Source of the DNA: G963678445 sp963678445
Lineage (GTDB): Bacteria; Hydrogenedentota; Hydrogenedentia; Hydrogenedentales; G963678445
DNA: 64,000 bases
Direction: 5' to 3'
Assembly (NCBI GenBank): GCA_963678445.1
Contig: OY782877.1
Location: 4,340,001-4,404,000, forward strand
The position numbers and the translations under genes are program-made. Shown piece after piece: positions 35,647 to 44,853 of the stretch (position 1 is its first letter; every line of letters starts with the position of its first letter). The notes beneath the pieces were generated by a model that had not been told where the DNA came from, did not search any database, and saw nothing but the letters and a program-made list of their open reading frames with translations.

Positions 35647-36570
35647 CTAGGGAGATACAAAAATTTCGTCCGCTACAATCTCCGAACGCAGTTCATCCCC
35701 TTCCAGACGATACACCCCCTGTCCCTCCAAGGCTGTTTTCGCATCGTTTTTTTGTGTTGGAGCGCGCAAGGTGTAACTAAGCCTGTAAGGAAACTGCGGT
35801 ACTTCGATCCATAAGAATTCGATAACGCCCTCAGCGCCAAACTCAGAGACAGCTACGGGAGCAGGTTCATCCTGTGCGGTCACTTGCGCAAAAGTCCATC
35901 CCTCAGGAAGCGTTTCCGTTAATCCAAACGCACTTGGCGACATAGAGCCGCTATAGGTCAGCGTAACCTGAACCGGTAACAACGCGCCTGGTGCCACGGT
36001 TGTTCCACTTGGGAAAGTACGTTGCAGGGCAAGCCCCGTCTCCTCAGCACCTTCACCTTCCCCCTCGTTTTCCCCTTCGATTTGACCTTCTCCCTCGCCT
36101 TCCACACTATTTCCTTCAGACTCCCCTTCGGTTTCTCCCTCGCCCTCTACACTACTTCCTTCCCCTTCTCCCTCGTTTTCCCCCTCAAGCTGACCTTCCT
36201 CCTCGCCCTCGCTACTTCCTTCTCCTTCCCCCTCAGGTTCTGAAGCGATAACCTTGATATAGTTCTCGCGTTGTAGGGTATGTGCTCCTATGGATGTCTT
36301 GACGGTGAGAGATACGGTGTAATCGCCTGTTTCTGTATAGGTGTGCAAGGGCGTTACCTGCGTACTGCTTTCTCCATCGCCGAAATCCCACAGCCAGGTG
36401 TCAATAGCTTTGCTACCGGGATACGATAAATCGGTGAAAGCAACCGTAAGCGGCGCTTCGCCTTGGGTCGGGATCGCGGTAAAATTCGCCAAGGGCTTTT
36501 TAGCACACCCTTGTAGCAAGAGCAGAAGGCAAACACCTGTGCATATGGCTTTGTAACGGCAGTATTTCAT
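35647..36570 (-). CDS. PKD-domain lipoprotein with Glu-Gly linker
   Basis: The 307-residue product has a lipoprotein signal ending LLLLQGC. A PKD domain spans about 28-110, with FTAIPTQGEAPLTVAFTDLS and WLWDFGDGESSTQVTPLHTY, the core PKD motif. A Glu-Gly-Ser linker follows (about 113-180), then a beta-sandwich like those in DUF11/NEW3-type proteins (PSGTTVAPGALLPVQVTLTY). It is likely anchored in the outer or inner membrane and binds a surface ligand. The linker style matches the EGEG protein at 31750-33780. Confidence 0.8.
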   Translation of the reverse strand: MKYCRYKAICTGVCLLLLLQGCAKKPLANFTAIPTQGEAPLTVAFTDLSYPGSKAIDTWLWDFGDGESSTQVTPLHTYTETGDYTVSLTVKTSIGAHTLQRENYIKVIASEPEGEGEGSSEGEEEGQLEGENEGEGEGSSVEGEGETEGESEGNSVEGEGEGQIEGENEGEGEGAEETGLALQRTFPSGTTVAPGALLPVQVTLTYSGSMSPSAFGLTETLPEGWTFAQVTAQDEPAPVAVSEFGAEGVIEFLWIEVPQFPYRLSYTLRAPTQKNDAKTALEGQGVYRLEGDELRSEIVADEIFVSP

Positions 36571-36661
36571 TACTCAGTACTCCATGCAGTTTAAGCCAGA
36601 ATCTAAAAAAAACGACTATCAGGAAAATTTTGTTTCATCACGCACGGTAAAGCGAAACCGA

Positions 36662-38362
36662 TTATTTGCGGTTCGTAGAGCGCTCCAGTTTTTCCTTTAC
36701 CCCTTTCAGATCGCTGTCAAGGCGCAAAGCGCGCTCCCATTCGGCGGCAGCGCGCTCTTTATCACCGATCAGCAAGAACGCGTCCCCCAGATGATCGCGC
36801 AACATCGCATCATCATTATCCATCTTGTAGATAGCCTCCTGGATGTATTCAACGGCTTTTTTACCCCGTCCCATTTTGTAGTATATCCAGCCGAGACTAT
36901 CCAGGTAATAGGGGTTTTCAGGCTCCATTTCCAGCGCTTTTTGTAGCAATTCTTCCGCTTTCTTCAGCTTTACGCCTTCCTCGGCATAAAGGTAGCCGAG
37001 AAAATTCCAGACCTCAGGGTCATCGGGCTGGAATTGCAAATAGGCCTGCAGATGTTTTTCAGCAGCTTCGAAATGGTCCAGATCATCATGGCAAATCGCG
37101 AGATAATAGTGTATCCAATGCTGCTCTTTTTCATAGCGCGCCAAGACTTCCTCAAGCAGCGGAATAGCCTCTTCATGGCGTCCCAGACTCATGAGCAGAC
37201 GTGCCTGAATGACAGGTAAGGTGCGGGTGTCTTGTTTTTGCGACGAAGTCGTCAGGCGTTTTAATAAATAATCCCCCGCCTCTTTTTTGCCGAACAAATA
37301 CAGCAAATCGTTGACGTATTCGCTACATTCGGTATCCAGGTCACCCTCAATCGTATCGAGTTGCGCCAGTAAGCCCTCGGTTGATTCCCCTGTGTCTTCC
37401 TGTGCCCAAAGCTGAAACAAGTACCCCAGGATAGGGGCGGAAGTCTGGGGACGATATGTGCTGACGCGTTGCGGCTCGCCCGCAATCAAGGCAACGTACA
37501 TAGCCTGTATATGGTGATGAGGCGTAGCTTGGGGGGACAGTAAGAGGTTGTTATACAATTCCAGAGCCTGCGCACCTCGTCCAATACGCTCCCAGGCTCC
37601 AGCCAGATGCTCCATGGCCTGCACGTCGTCCTGTCGGCTGCGCAGATAGGCAGTCAGATAAGCGATCGCCCTTTCATTTTGATTATGTTCCAGCGCCATG
37701 ACCCCCAGGAGATACCTGGCTCGGCTAAGACGTGGATTAAGTTCCAAAGCCTTGCTCAATGCGGCGCTGGCGCCCTCTACATCATTAATTCGGGCCAAAT
37801 TGATACCCAACTGATAGTAAAGGCCGGGGGCGTCGGGACTAAGCTCGACGAGACGTTCATAAACTTCTATCGCCGCCACCAAATCGTTGAGGCTTTCCTG
37901 CAATTCGATAAGCGCGCCATAGCCAAGAATGTTTTCCGGATTAACCTCAATGGCCTTCATAAAGGCTTGCATGGCTTCATTAGGACGTCCCAGCTTATGT
38001 AGAATTTCCCCTCGAACAACCCACAGATTAGCGCGTTCCGGGGCCTGCTGCACAAGCCGTTCACTCATAGCCAAGGCATCTTCGTAGTTTTTACTACGCA
38101 AGTGCGCGCGAATCAGACGCAGTGCAGGCGTGAAGGCTTCCTGATCCAGTTCGGCGGTTTTTTCCATTTCAGTGAGCGCTTTTTCCAGATTGCCCTGCCG
38201 TTCATAAACAACAGAAGCAATGTAATGCGCGTAGGCCCGTCCTTTAGATGAGGTGGGCTGGTGTTCACGCCAGGGGATGTGTGAGTGCAGGGTGGAAACA
38301 CATCCCGCTATGGCGAGGATTACAGCAACAATAGTCATGGATAAAACCACTTTCTTACTCAT
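36662..38362 (-). CDS. TPR-repeat lipoprotein
   Basis: The 566-residue product has a lipoprotein signal (VVLSMTIVAVILAIAGC). The remainder is built of TPR motifs, about a dozen 34-residue units; clear ones include AHYIASVVYERQGNLEKALT, LYYQLGINLARINDVEGASA and YLDSLGWIYYKMGRGKKAVE. Such lipoproteins often act as scaffolds at the outer membrane. rnhB lies 9 bp upstream on the same strand, so the two are probably co-transcribed, though no functional link is evident. Confidence 0.85.
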   Translation of the reverse strand: MSKKVVLSMTIVAVILAIAGCVSTLHSHIPWREHQPTSSKGRAYAHYIASVVYERQGNLEKALTEMEKTAELDQEAFTPALRLIRAHLRSKNYEDALAMSERLVQQAPERANLWVVRGEILHKLGRPNEAMQAFMKAIEVNPENILGYGALIELQESLNDLVAAIEVYERLVELSPDAPGLYYQLGINLARINDVEGASAALSKALELNPRLSRARYLLGVMALEHNQNERAIAYLTAYLRSRQDDVQAMEHLAGAWERIGRGAQALELYNNLLLSPQATPHHHIQAMYVALIAGEPQRVSTYRPQTSAPILGYLFQLWAQEDTGESTEGLLAQLDTIEGDLDTECSEYVNDLLYLFGKKEAGDYLLKRLTTSSQKQDTRTLPVIQARLLMSLGRHEEAIPLLEEVLARYEKEQHWIHYYLAICHDDLDHFEAAEKHLQAYLQFQPDDPEVWNFLGYLYAEEGVKLKKAEELLQKALEMEPENPYYLDSLGWIYYKMGRGKKAVEYIQEAIYKMDNDDAMLRDHLGDAFLLIGDKERAAAEWERALRLDSDLKGVKEKLERSTNRK

Positions 38363-38371
38363 TCGATTCCC

Positions 38372-39172
38372 TTACCCCATTGGGGTGTCGTCAAACAACC
38401 ATCCGGTCTCTGCGGTTTTGGCGATGGGGGCAAAGCTTTTTCGATGGACAGCGCATGCGCCGTGTTTTTCAATAGCGTCCAAATGCGCCTGGGTTGCATA
38501 GCCCTTATGTTGCCCAAATCCATAGACAGGATATTCCCGATCCAGCGCGCTCATCAGACGGTCGCGCGTTACTTTTGCTACAATGCTGGCCGCTGCTATC
38601 GAGAGCGAGCGGCTGTCCCCTTTAATTAACCGTTTTTGTGGTTGAGATATGCCCGGAATACTAAAGCCATCTACCAACAGGAAATCCGCACAGGTGTTCA
38701 GATCCTCTACGGCAAGCGCCATAGCCCGATAATTGGCCGCCTGAATACCGATACGATCAATTTCTGCAGCTTCAACACAGCCTACCCCGATATCATGCCC
38801 ACCCTCGTGCAAAGCCTCAAACAACGTTTCACGTTGCGCATCCGTCAGCTGTTTCGAATCATTCAATCCCGCCAACGGTGAGGCCAGAATAACCGCTCCA
38901 GCGACAATAGGACCGGCCAAAGGACCGCGTCCCGCTTCATCTACCCCCGCAATATGCACAAAGCCCTCTTCCTTGGCCTGCTTTTCAAACGCAAACATAG
39001 CTTCAAGGCGTTTTGCTTCCGCTGCTTCACGCTGCATCTGTTTTACGCAACGTTGATACAGCGCCTGTGCACCTGTGCGTGCATCGTTTTGAAGTAGTTT
39101 CAGAAACGATTCTTTATACGGTGGGCCAGCGGCGGCCTGCGTGCGTAGCTCTTTTAAGGATGGCATAGTCAT
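38372..39172 (-). CDS. rnhB: Ribonuclease HII
   Basis: The 266-residue protein degrades the RNA strand of RNA-DNA hybrids and starts ribonucleotide removal from DNA. VHIAGVDEAGRGPLAGPIVAGAVIL holds the first catalytic Asp-Glu, LNDSKQLTDAQRETLF and LLVDGFSIPG carry the next acidic residues, and SIAAASIVAKVTRDRLM is the family signature. There is an N-terminal helical extension of about 75 residues, as in longer RNase HII proteins. TPR lipoprotein downstream. Confidence 0.95.
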   Translation of the reverse strand: MTMPSLKELRTQAAAGPPYKESFLKLLQNDARTGAQALYQRCVKQMQREAAEAKRLEAMFAFEKQAKEEGFVHIAGVDEAGRGPLAGPIVAGAVILASPLAGLNDSKQLTDAQRETLFEALHEGGHDIGVGCVEAAEIDRIGIQAANYRAMALAVEDLNTCADFLLVDGFSIPGISQPQKRLIKGDSRSLSIAAASIVAKVTRDRLMSALDREYPVYGFGQHKGYATQAHLDAIEKHGACAVHRKSFAPIAKTAETGWLFDDTPMG

Positions 39173-39233
39173 ACTGAGTTTAACTTTACCTTGCTATGCT
39201 CCCAAAGTGCAACGAAATAACGGGAGGGAGGAG

Positions 39234-41069
39234 CTATTCGACAATGAAGCCATCTTTTTCAAGGGCTTTGGTCAGCTCACTTTTGCTGATGTGTTGGTAA
39301 GAGACCGTCTTGCGCGGGTCGGATTCAGTGAAATACTTTTTGAATTTTCGTCGGTGCAACAAATCCGCCATAACCAACGGATCTTCCGTCTCCAGCACAT
39401 GAATCGTCCGTAAACGCACTCGTTTAATACCGCCACGCCAATCATCCAGCGTGGTAGTCACATTGGTGGGAAGCGCTCCGCCCCGATTATGATTCAGCAG
39501 AAACGCCACAAAAGCGCCAGCGTCATGCCCGTCCTGAATCGCCTGTGTAAACGATTCTTTGCTGACATTGTATACCGTAGCCTGTCCGGTACTTTGGCGA
39601 ACCGCAAACTGATCGAGCGGCACCGTGAGCAACGGGTCCATATCCTGCAATGGTACGACAATATCAAAGTTGGGTTGGACGATAAACTCTCCTTTTCGCG
39701 AAGGAAACAACGCCTGTAGGTCTGGGGTGTAGGCGTCATTAATAAAGGTATTGCCGAGCGGCGTAATGCGAAAGATATTTTCATTGTGAAGCTGTGCGCG
39801 TTCTACCATGCCCAACCAGTAAAACGTTTCTTCCAGGGCGCGGGTAAGCTGACGTTCCGTTTGGCCCGACGCACTCGGACTGACGTATTGCCACAGACTT
39901 TCCATAGCCTTCAATAGGGGCGTGTCTTTTTCTTGCCCCTCCTGGATAGCGTGCTGAATGGTATTATCAACCGGATACCATGTGTCCGCCTGCAAATCTC
40001 CCAGAACATCCGCAAGCCAACGCCGTGCATGGGCGTCCTCGCCTTGCTTCAGGAACCACTCATATAGAACCCGGTGGCGTGCTACACGAGGCAGCGGGAT
40101 CAGTCTTTCCAGCATGCCTGCACGCAAGGTATTGTCCACCCGTGACAGCCAGCCTACACCCTCCGCCACCCAGAGACAAGTGCTGAGCGAAGGTTCATCT
40201 TCCTCCGAACAGATTTCAGCCAGACGCCGTCTGTCCTCCCTGAACAATTCTCCATCACCACGCAGGCGCACCGGTTTAGCAGCGATAGCGGCCACAAGAC
40301 GACAGAGCACGTCTGAAAAATGCAGTGCGTGTTGATGGGAGCTCTCTGGTTTTCCTCGTGCCGCCTTCAAGGTCACACGTTGCCGTTTACTCTGATTTTG
40401 CTGGTCGCGGAATTGTCGGATTTCCGAAAGCAGGCCCACCATGCGCACCAAACGGTCTTCCGCATCAAAGCGAAACAATTCAAAGCAAGCCAAACCCCGG
40501 AAAAGTTCCCATAGCGCCTGCTCCGTTTCAAACTCAGGCGTGTCACAGGCAATACGCAATTTCGAGGCAGGGAGAATTCCTTCCTCGGATTGCCATAACA
40601 AGTCGAACACATTTTTTGCCTGTTCGGAAAATCCACGCGTAGCAACATAACTGACAACGGCGTCGGGAGTTTTATAAAACCGCTCAATCAACTCCTCTAC
40701 GACCATTTTTTTCGTAGCAGCCTGTTCAATCCCGATTTGTTCTTCCAGCGTGCGGAAGTCGTGGGGATCGAGGAGTTTTATCAAGCGGAATAGAGAAGGG
40801 ATATCGCCATGATTCTCAAGGCCCGCCGAGATGCGTTTGATAAGCTGATTGCCTTCGGTAACCAGTTTCACCTTGGTCAGGTCCAGAAACATCAATCGTG
40901 GGTTGATATCAAGGAGATATTCTATCTCCTCTTCCGGCATTTCCAGTTTTTTCGCCAAGAAGCGCACTGTCAAACCGGAACGGCTATTGTTGGAGAGTTC
41001 CCTGGCGATACGAAACGCAGAACGGCTCATTCCTTCTAAAGACGCCAGAAGACTCGCACTATGCCGCAT
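39234..41069 (-). CDS. Helicase-associated (XPB/Ssl2 N-terminal-like) protein without a helicase core
   Basis: The start was moved to MRHSASLLASLEG (41069), which has GGGGAAAAGGG upstream, in place of the longer frame to 41207. The product is 611 residues. Helical, winged-helix-like segments occupy the N-terminal part. The C-terminal part (EFIVQPNFDIVVPLQDMDPLL, GQATVYNVSKESFTQAIQDG, IHVLETEDPLVMADLLHRRK) matches the Helicase_C_3 domain seen beside bacterial XPB-type helicases. There is no Walker A or DEAH box, and no helicase gene is nearby. A role in DNA repair or transcription-coupled processes is only an inference. Confidence 0.65.
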   Translation of the reverse strand: MRHSASLLASLEGMSRSAFRIARELSNNSRSGLTVRFLAKKLEMPEEEIEYLLDINPRLMFLDLTKVKLVTEGNQLIKRISAGLENHGDIPSLFRLIKLLDPHDFRTLEEQIGIEQAATKKMVVEELIERFYKTPDAVVSYVATRGFSEQAKNVFDLLWQSEEGILPASKLRIACDTPEFETEQALWELFRGLACFELFRFDAEDRLVRMVGLLSEIRQFRDQQNQSKRQRVTLKAARGKPESSHQHALHFSDVLCRLVAAIAAKPVRLRGDGELFREDRRRLAEICSEEDEPSLSTCLWVAEGVGWLSRVDNTLRAGMLERLIPLPRVARHRVLYEWFLKQGEDAHARRWLADVLGDLQADTWYPVDNTIQHAIQEGQEKDTPLLKAMESLWQYVSPSASGQTERQLTRALEETFYWLGMVERAQLHNENIFRITPLGNTFINDAYTPDLQALFPSRKGEFIVQPNFDIVVPLQDMDPLLTVPLDQFAVRQSTGQATVYNVSKESFTQAIQDGHDAGAFVAFLLNHNRGGALPTNVTTTLDDWRGGIKRVRLRTIHVLETEDPLVMADLLHRRKFKKYFTESDPRKTVSYQHISKSELTKALEKDGFIVE

Positions 41070-41208
41070 GCCCTTTTCCCCGTTTAAATCTGTTGCTACT
41101 CCACTATCCACAAAAGAAAGATTGTCATTATAGAACATTAACGGATACTTGACAAATTGTTTTTTCCTTTGGCGGTAGAGTTTCACAGGCAGATATAGCA
41201 ACAACAAT

Positions 41209-41284
41209 CATTAAAAGCGGAATCTTTTCGTCTTCTGGGACGGCAAGGGGCATATCTCTTGCTTACGGCGTGTACTGCTTCAGT
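41209..41284 (+). repeat. Intergenic repeat element, copy D (degenerate)
   Basis: Recognisable by GGGACGGCAAGGGGCATATCTCTTGCTTACGG and TACTGCTTCAG before the stop codon of the next minus-strand gene (41284-41286). The left half is decayed. Confidence 0.45.
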
Positions 41285-41811
41285 TACGCAGGGATAGAAG
41301 CGTAACGTTGTGGCGTATTCTGTGCAGCTGCATACGCAATAATCGTGTCCAGCGCGTCAATTTCCTGACGAGAACAGAGAGACTCGAAGAAATGACGACA
41401 ATAGCGGCATACGCGGGGATGCTCAAGCAAAAGCGCATATTCCTCGATAAAAAGCCGCCGTGCAAAGAGACAGCTATCGATACTATCCCGGATCAAGTCC
41501 TCCTCCCGCAGAAGGGGGTTGCGCCGTAACGCTTGCCACTTGGTTAACCCTAATACGGCTGCCGTTAGAAAATACAGGCCTTCCTCTAAGCCGATATAGT
41601 GGCTGATGGCGCTGCTTTGCCAGACTGACAGGGTGATCCCCCGTGCTTGATGCACATGAAAGAGCCCACAGCTTTCCCGATTACGCAAGGTAAGCGGAAT
41701 GGCCTTGAAACGCCATTGGGTTGAAAAAGTATATACGGTTGGAAGGCGTTTGCTCCACGCAACAAGTTGACTACATGCCTCTTCCTCTCCTCTGACCCAT
41801 ACGTAATTCAT
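41284..41811 (-). CDS. Uncharacterised 175-residue protein
   Basis: I do not recognise this family. The protein is soluble, with an N-terminal beta-like part (MNYVWVRGEEEAC) and a helical C-terminal half. The latter contains HPRVCRYCRHFFESLCS, a CxxC plus a further Cys that might bind a metal. The frame is clean, flanked by repeat elements on both sides. The last residues may have been shaped by element D. Confidence 0.5.
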   Translation of the reverse strand: MNYVWVRGEEEACSQLVAWSKRLPTVYTFSTQWRFKAIPLTLRNRESCGLFHVHQARGITLSVWQSSAISHYIGLEEGLYFLTAAVLGLTKWQALRRNPLLREEDLIRDSIDSCLFARRLFIEEYALLLEHPRVCRYCRHFFESLCSRQEIDALDTIIAYAAAQNTPQRYASIPA

Positions 41812-41872
41812 ACTGCAATACTCCTTTTCTCCTACCTGTATGCCGACGATAATGTAAAGACCCTATAGACTG

Positions 41873-41989
41873 CTTTGGTGACTGGAATACCCAAAGTTTT
41901 TATAAAAAACAAAACTCTATTTCGGCCAGAAATGCTCCAAGCCCTATATTTTCGTCGTGGCGCTGCCATCGTTGCATCGCTTTAGTGAC
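41873..41989 (+). repeat. Intergenic repeat element, copy E (diverged)
   Basis: CTTTGGTGACT at the left, TTTATAAAAAACAAAACTCTATTTCGG, and a right end TTGCATCGCTTTAGTGACG, so a TTTAGTGAC-like motif is seen at both ends. Confidence 0.5.
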
Positions 41990-42186
41990 GAATGGGAAAC
42001 TGTTTAATGTTTGTTTACTTTATAAGACGTATGGGGCAGGACTTTTCTTGCATATTTTTTTGAAAAAAATACGGTTGTGTTTTTAGAAGTGCTGAAATGG
42101 ATGAGGGCTAAGATGATTGTATTACGCTTGTAATTAAAGGCTAGATCTATCCTTAAGAATAGACGTTTAATTTTTCTTTGGATATG
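41990..42186. other. AT-rich spacer without a recognised gene
   Basis: A 69-codon minus-strand frame crosses this stretch and the terminator hairpin. It has AT-driven composition and no ribosome binding site, and I do not count it as a gene. Confidence 0.4.
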
Positions 42187-42221
42187 AAAAACGCCCCTTT
42201 GGAAGGATTCCAAAGGGGCGT
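42187..42221 (-). terminator. Terminator after the acyl-CoA ligase gene
   Basis: ACGCCCCTTTGGAA (42191-42204) and TTCCAAAGGGGCGT (42208-42221) pair over 14 bp around a three-base loop. On the minus strand a T run follows. Confidence 0.92.
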
Positions 42222-42250
42222 CGGGAAGTTAGAAAGAAGTGCGGTATTGG

Positions 42251-43903
42251 TTACGTGAAAAGATCGCCGTCAACGTGGAGATTCTTTTTGGCGATTTCGC
42301 GCAATTTATATTTCTGTATTTTACCGTTTGCCGTTTGGGGGTACTCATCCACGATAAAGATATGTTTAGGCACCTTATACCGCGCAATTTTTGTACGTGC
42401 ATAGTCGCGGATGTCTTCAGGAGTCAATGTTGCCCCAGCCGACAATCTGATAAATGCTCCGACGACCTCGCCATATTTGGCGTCGGGCACGCCGACGACC
42501 TGTACGTCTTGTATGCCGGGAACGGTGTAGAGGAACTCTTCTATCTCACGAGGGTAAATATTTTCCCCACCGCGAATGATCATATCTTTAATGCGGCCCG
42601 TAATGCGGTAAAAACCGTCTTCATCACACGTGGCGAGATCACCGCTGTGTAACCAGCCTTCAGCATCAATCGCTCTCTTGGTTGCATCCGGCATGTTGTA
42701 ATACCCGCGCATTACGTTATAGCCACGGCAACATAATTCACCCTGCTGATGAAAGCCCAGTTTTTCGCCAGTATCCGGATCCATGATACAGGCCTCGATA
42801 CCAGGCAACACCTGCCCAACCGTGCTGACACGACGCTCAATGGTATCGTCGGTGCTGGTCTGTGTGATTACAGGCGAAGCTTCTGTCAGGCCGTAGGCAA
42901 TAGTAATCTCATTACAGTGCATTTTGCTCATGACGGCTTTCATAGCTTCAATTGGACAGGGAGAACCCGCCATAATACCCGTGCGCAGGCTGCTGAGATC
43001 GAACATGTCGAACATGGGATGAGCCAGCTCAGCTATAAACATGGTCGGCACGCCGTACAGTGCGGTGCATTTTTCTTTTTGGACGGCTGCCAATACGTGG
43101 AGGGGTTCAAAAATCTCAATAATGACCAGGGTGCCACCATGGGTTAACAAGGCCATGACGCCTAACACAATTCCAAAACAATGGAAGAGGGGAACGGGCA
43201 GGCAGAGACGTTCTTCCCCTGTGAATTTTTGACGTTCGCCAATATGAAAACCATTGTTAAGGATATTTTTGTGGGTAAGCATCACCCCCTTGGGAAAGCC
43301 GGTTGTTCCCGAAGTATATTGCATATTGACGACGTCGTCGCAGTGGGTTTCTTTTTTGGCTCGTAACAAACCCAAATCTGAAGTATGGCTTCCCAACAGC
43401 AAAAGCTCGGAAGTATTGTACATGCCGCGGTGTTTTTCCTGGCCAATGAAAATAACATGCCGCAGTTCGGGGTATTCAGCACTCTGTAGATGGCCACGGG
43501 GTTGCTGAGACAATTCCGGCACCAGCTCATTGACCGTTTTAACATAGTCCACATCGCGGAATCCGTCGATGATGACCAATGCCCGCATGTCAGATTGTTT
43601 TATTACATATGCCAGCTCATGGCTTTTATACGCGGTATTCACTGTGATTAAAACAGCGCCGATTTTGGCGGCGGCAAACATGAAAGTGAGCCAGTCAGGC
43701 ACGTTGCGCGCCCATATGCCAATGTGATCACCCTTTTTCAAACCGATGGAAAGGAAACCTTTAGCAAGATTATTTACCCGTTGATCGAATTCAGCATAAG
43801 AAAAACGAAGATCCCGGTCGGGATAGATCATAAATTCGCGGTCAGGCGTTTCTTCTGCCTGTTTTTCGAGTATTTCCCCCAGCGTGGCGTTGAGCAATTC
43901 CAT
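42251..43903 (-). CDS. Fatty-acyl-CoA synthetase (AMP-binding, FadD-like)
   Basis: The 550-residue member of the ANL superfamily activates carboxylic acids as acyl-AMP, then acyl-CoA. Motifs: VNMQYTSGTTGFPKGVMLTH (P-loop), ITIAYGLTEASP, WLHSGDLATCDEDGFYRITGR and the C-terminal Lys in TANGKIQKYKLRE. It is similar to medium/long-chain acyl-CoA synthetases used in fatty-acid uptake. The XRE-cupin regulator gene lies 100 bp upstream on the same strand. This pairing suggests that the regulator controls acyl-CoA metabolism. Confidence 0.9.
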   Translation of the reverse strand: MELLNATLGEILEKQAEETPDREFMIYPDRDLRFSYAEFDQRVNNLAKGFLSIGLKKGDHIGIWARNVPDWLTFMFAAAKIGAVLITVNTAYKSHELAYVIKQSDMRALVIIDGFRDVDYVKTVNELVPELSQQPRGHLQSAEYPELRHVIFIGQEKHRGMYNTSELLLLGSHTSDLGLLRAKKETHCDDVVNMQYTSGTTGFPKGVMLTHKNILNNGFHIGERQKFTGEERLCLPVPLFHCFGIVLGVMALLTHGGTLVIIEIFEPLHVLAAVQKEKCTALYGVPTMFIAELAHPMFDMFDLSSLRTGIMAGSPCPIEAMKAVMSKMHCNEITIAYGLTEASPVITQTSTDDTIERRVSTVGQVLPGIEACIMDPDTGEKLGFHQQGELCCRGYNVMRGYYNMPDATKRAIDAEGWLHSGDLATCDEDGFYRITGRIKDMIIRGGENIYPREIEEFLYTVPGIQDVQVVGVPDAKYGEVVGAFIRLSAGATLTPEDIRDYARTKIARYKVPKHIFIVDEYPQTANGKIQKYKLREIAKKNLHVDGDLFT

Positions 43904-44003
43904 AAATCTACCTTGATTTTCGTTATATTTTTTGGCTTTTAGAAACTCCTCAACCGCTTTCCCTGAGGAGTATGCATATAGCTAATGAAAATGCAGGAAG
44001 GCG

Positions 44004-44597
44004 TTATACAGGGGTATAGACAACCGCCAGTATTTTCGCCGTGTCGCTTTCATGTGTCGCATGTACCTCATGGGGAACAACCGAGTCATAATAAATACTG
44101 TCGCCCATCTGGAGAACATGCGTTTCATTGCCATAGACCACCTGTATGCTCCCCGAAAGAACATAAATAAACTCTTCTCCTTCGTGAGCGGAAAGATTGC
44201 ACTCTTCTTCAGCAGAGGGATGGACATCAATAAGGAAAGGTTCCATATGACGGTCCTTCTTATCCGCTGCCAAGGCATGAAAATCCAACGTGCTTATGTT
44301 TGAATGGCTTTGTCCGGAAAAGCGCACCACCTGGCAATCCACACCGGAACGTGCTACTACCGGCCCATTTTGCGGTGAATCATCCAGAAACGTCCCCAAA
44401 CGCACACCCAGCCCCCGTGCAATTTTTAACAACGGCGCGAGTGACGGCGCCAACTCTCCTGCTTCCAACTGTTCAATGAAGGCTGCACTGCACCCACTTT
44501 GTTCTGCCAAATCTTCCAAAGAACACTGGTGCATTTCTCGCAGCTGTCGTATTTTCAGACCAACCTGATTCTTTTCCGTCATTCGTTTTTGCTCCAT
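44004..44597 (-). CDS. XRE-family regulator with C-terminal cupin
   Basis: The 197-residue protein has a Cro/C1 helix-turn-helix (about 10-65, LKIRQLREMHQCSLEDLAEQ). A cupin domain (about 120-195) carries EECNLSAHEGEEFIYVLSGS and GDSIYYDSVVPHEVHA. The cupin probably senses a small ligand. Such regulators often control amino-acid, polyamine or acyl-CoA genes. Its own downstream neighbour is the acyl-CoA synthetase. Confidence 0.88.
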   Translation of the reverse strand: MEQKRMTEKNQVGLKIRQLREMHQCSLEDLAEQSGCSAAFIEQLEAGELAPSLAPLLKIARGLGVRLGTFLDDSPQNGPVVARSGVDCQVVRFSGQSHSNISTLDFHALAADKKDRHMEPFLIDVHPSAEEECNLSAHEGEEFIYVLSGSIQVVYGNETHVLQMGDSIYYDSVVPHEVHATHESDTAKILAVVYTPV

Positions 44598-44853
44598 ACT
44601 TGCATCACTTATAGCGTTTTTAGCAAAATTTCCTCGGACAGTTGTCCCTTAGCGACCGGTATTATACGTGTTTTGCCAATCGCATAAAAGCCCGGCATCT
44701 TAGCAGTGCGTCAAGCTCTGGATCTAAGAGGAAAGCTCATGTTATGATCTTTGTGTAGATGAGGGACTGAAACGTCACGGCCCGCAATACTCTTTCTATT
44801 TAATTCTCAGCAGCAGTTTGGTTTTGATTACAAAGTGATTCGGGTGCAATCTT

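Noticed and set aside
42004..42213. 69-codon minus-strand ORF.
   Set aside because: It runs through the terminator hairpin, is AT-driven and lacks a ribosome binding site.
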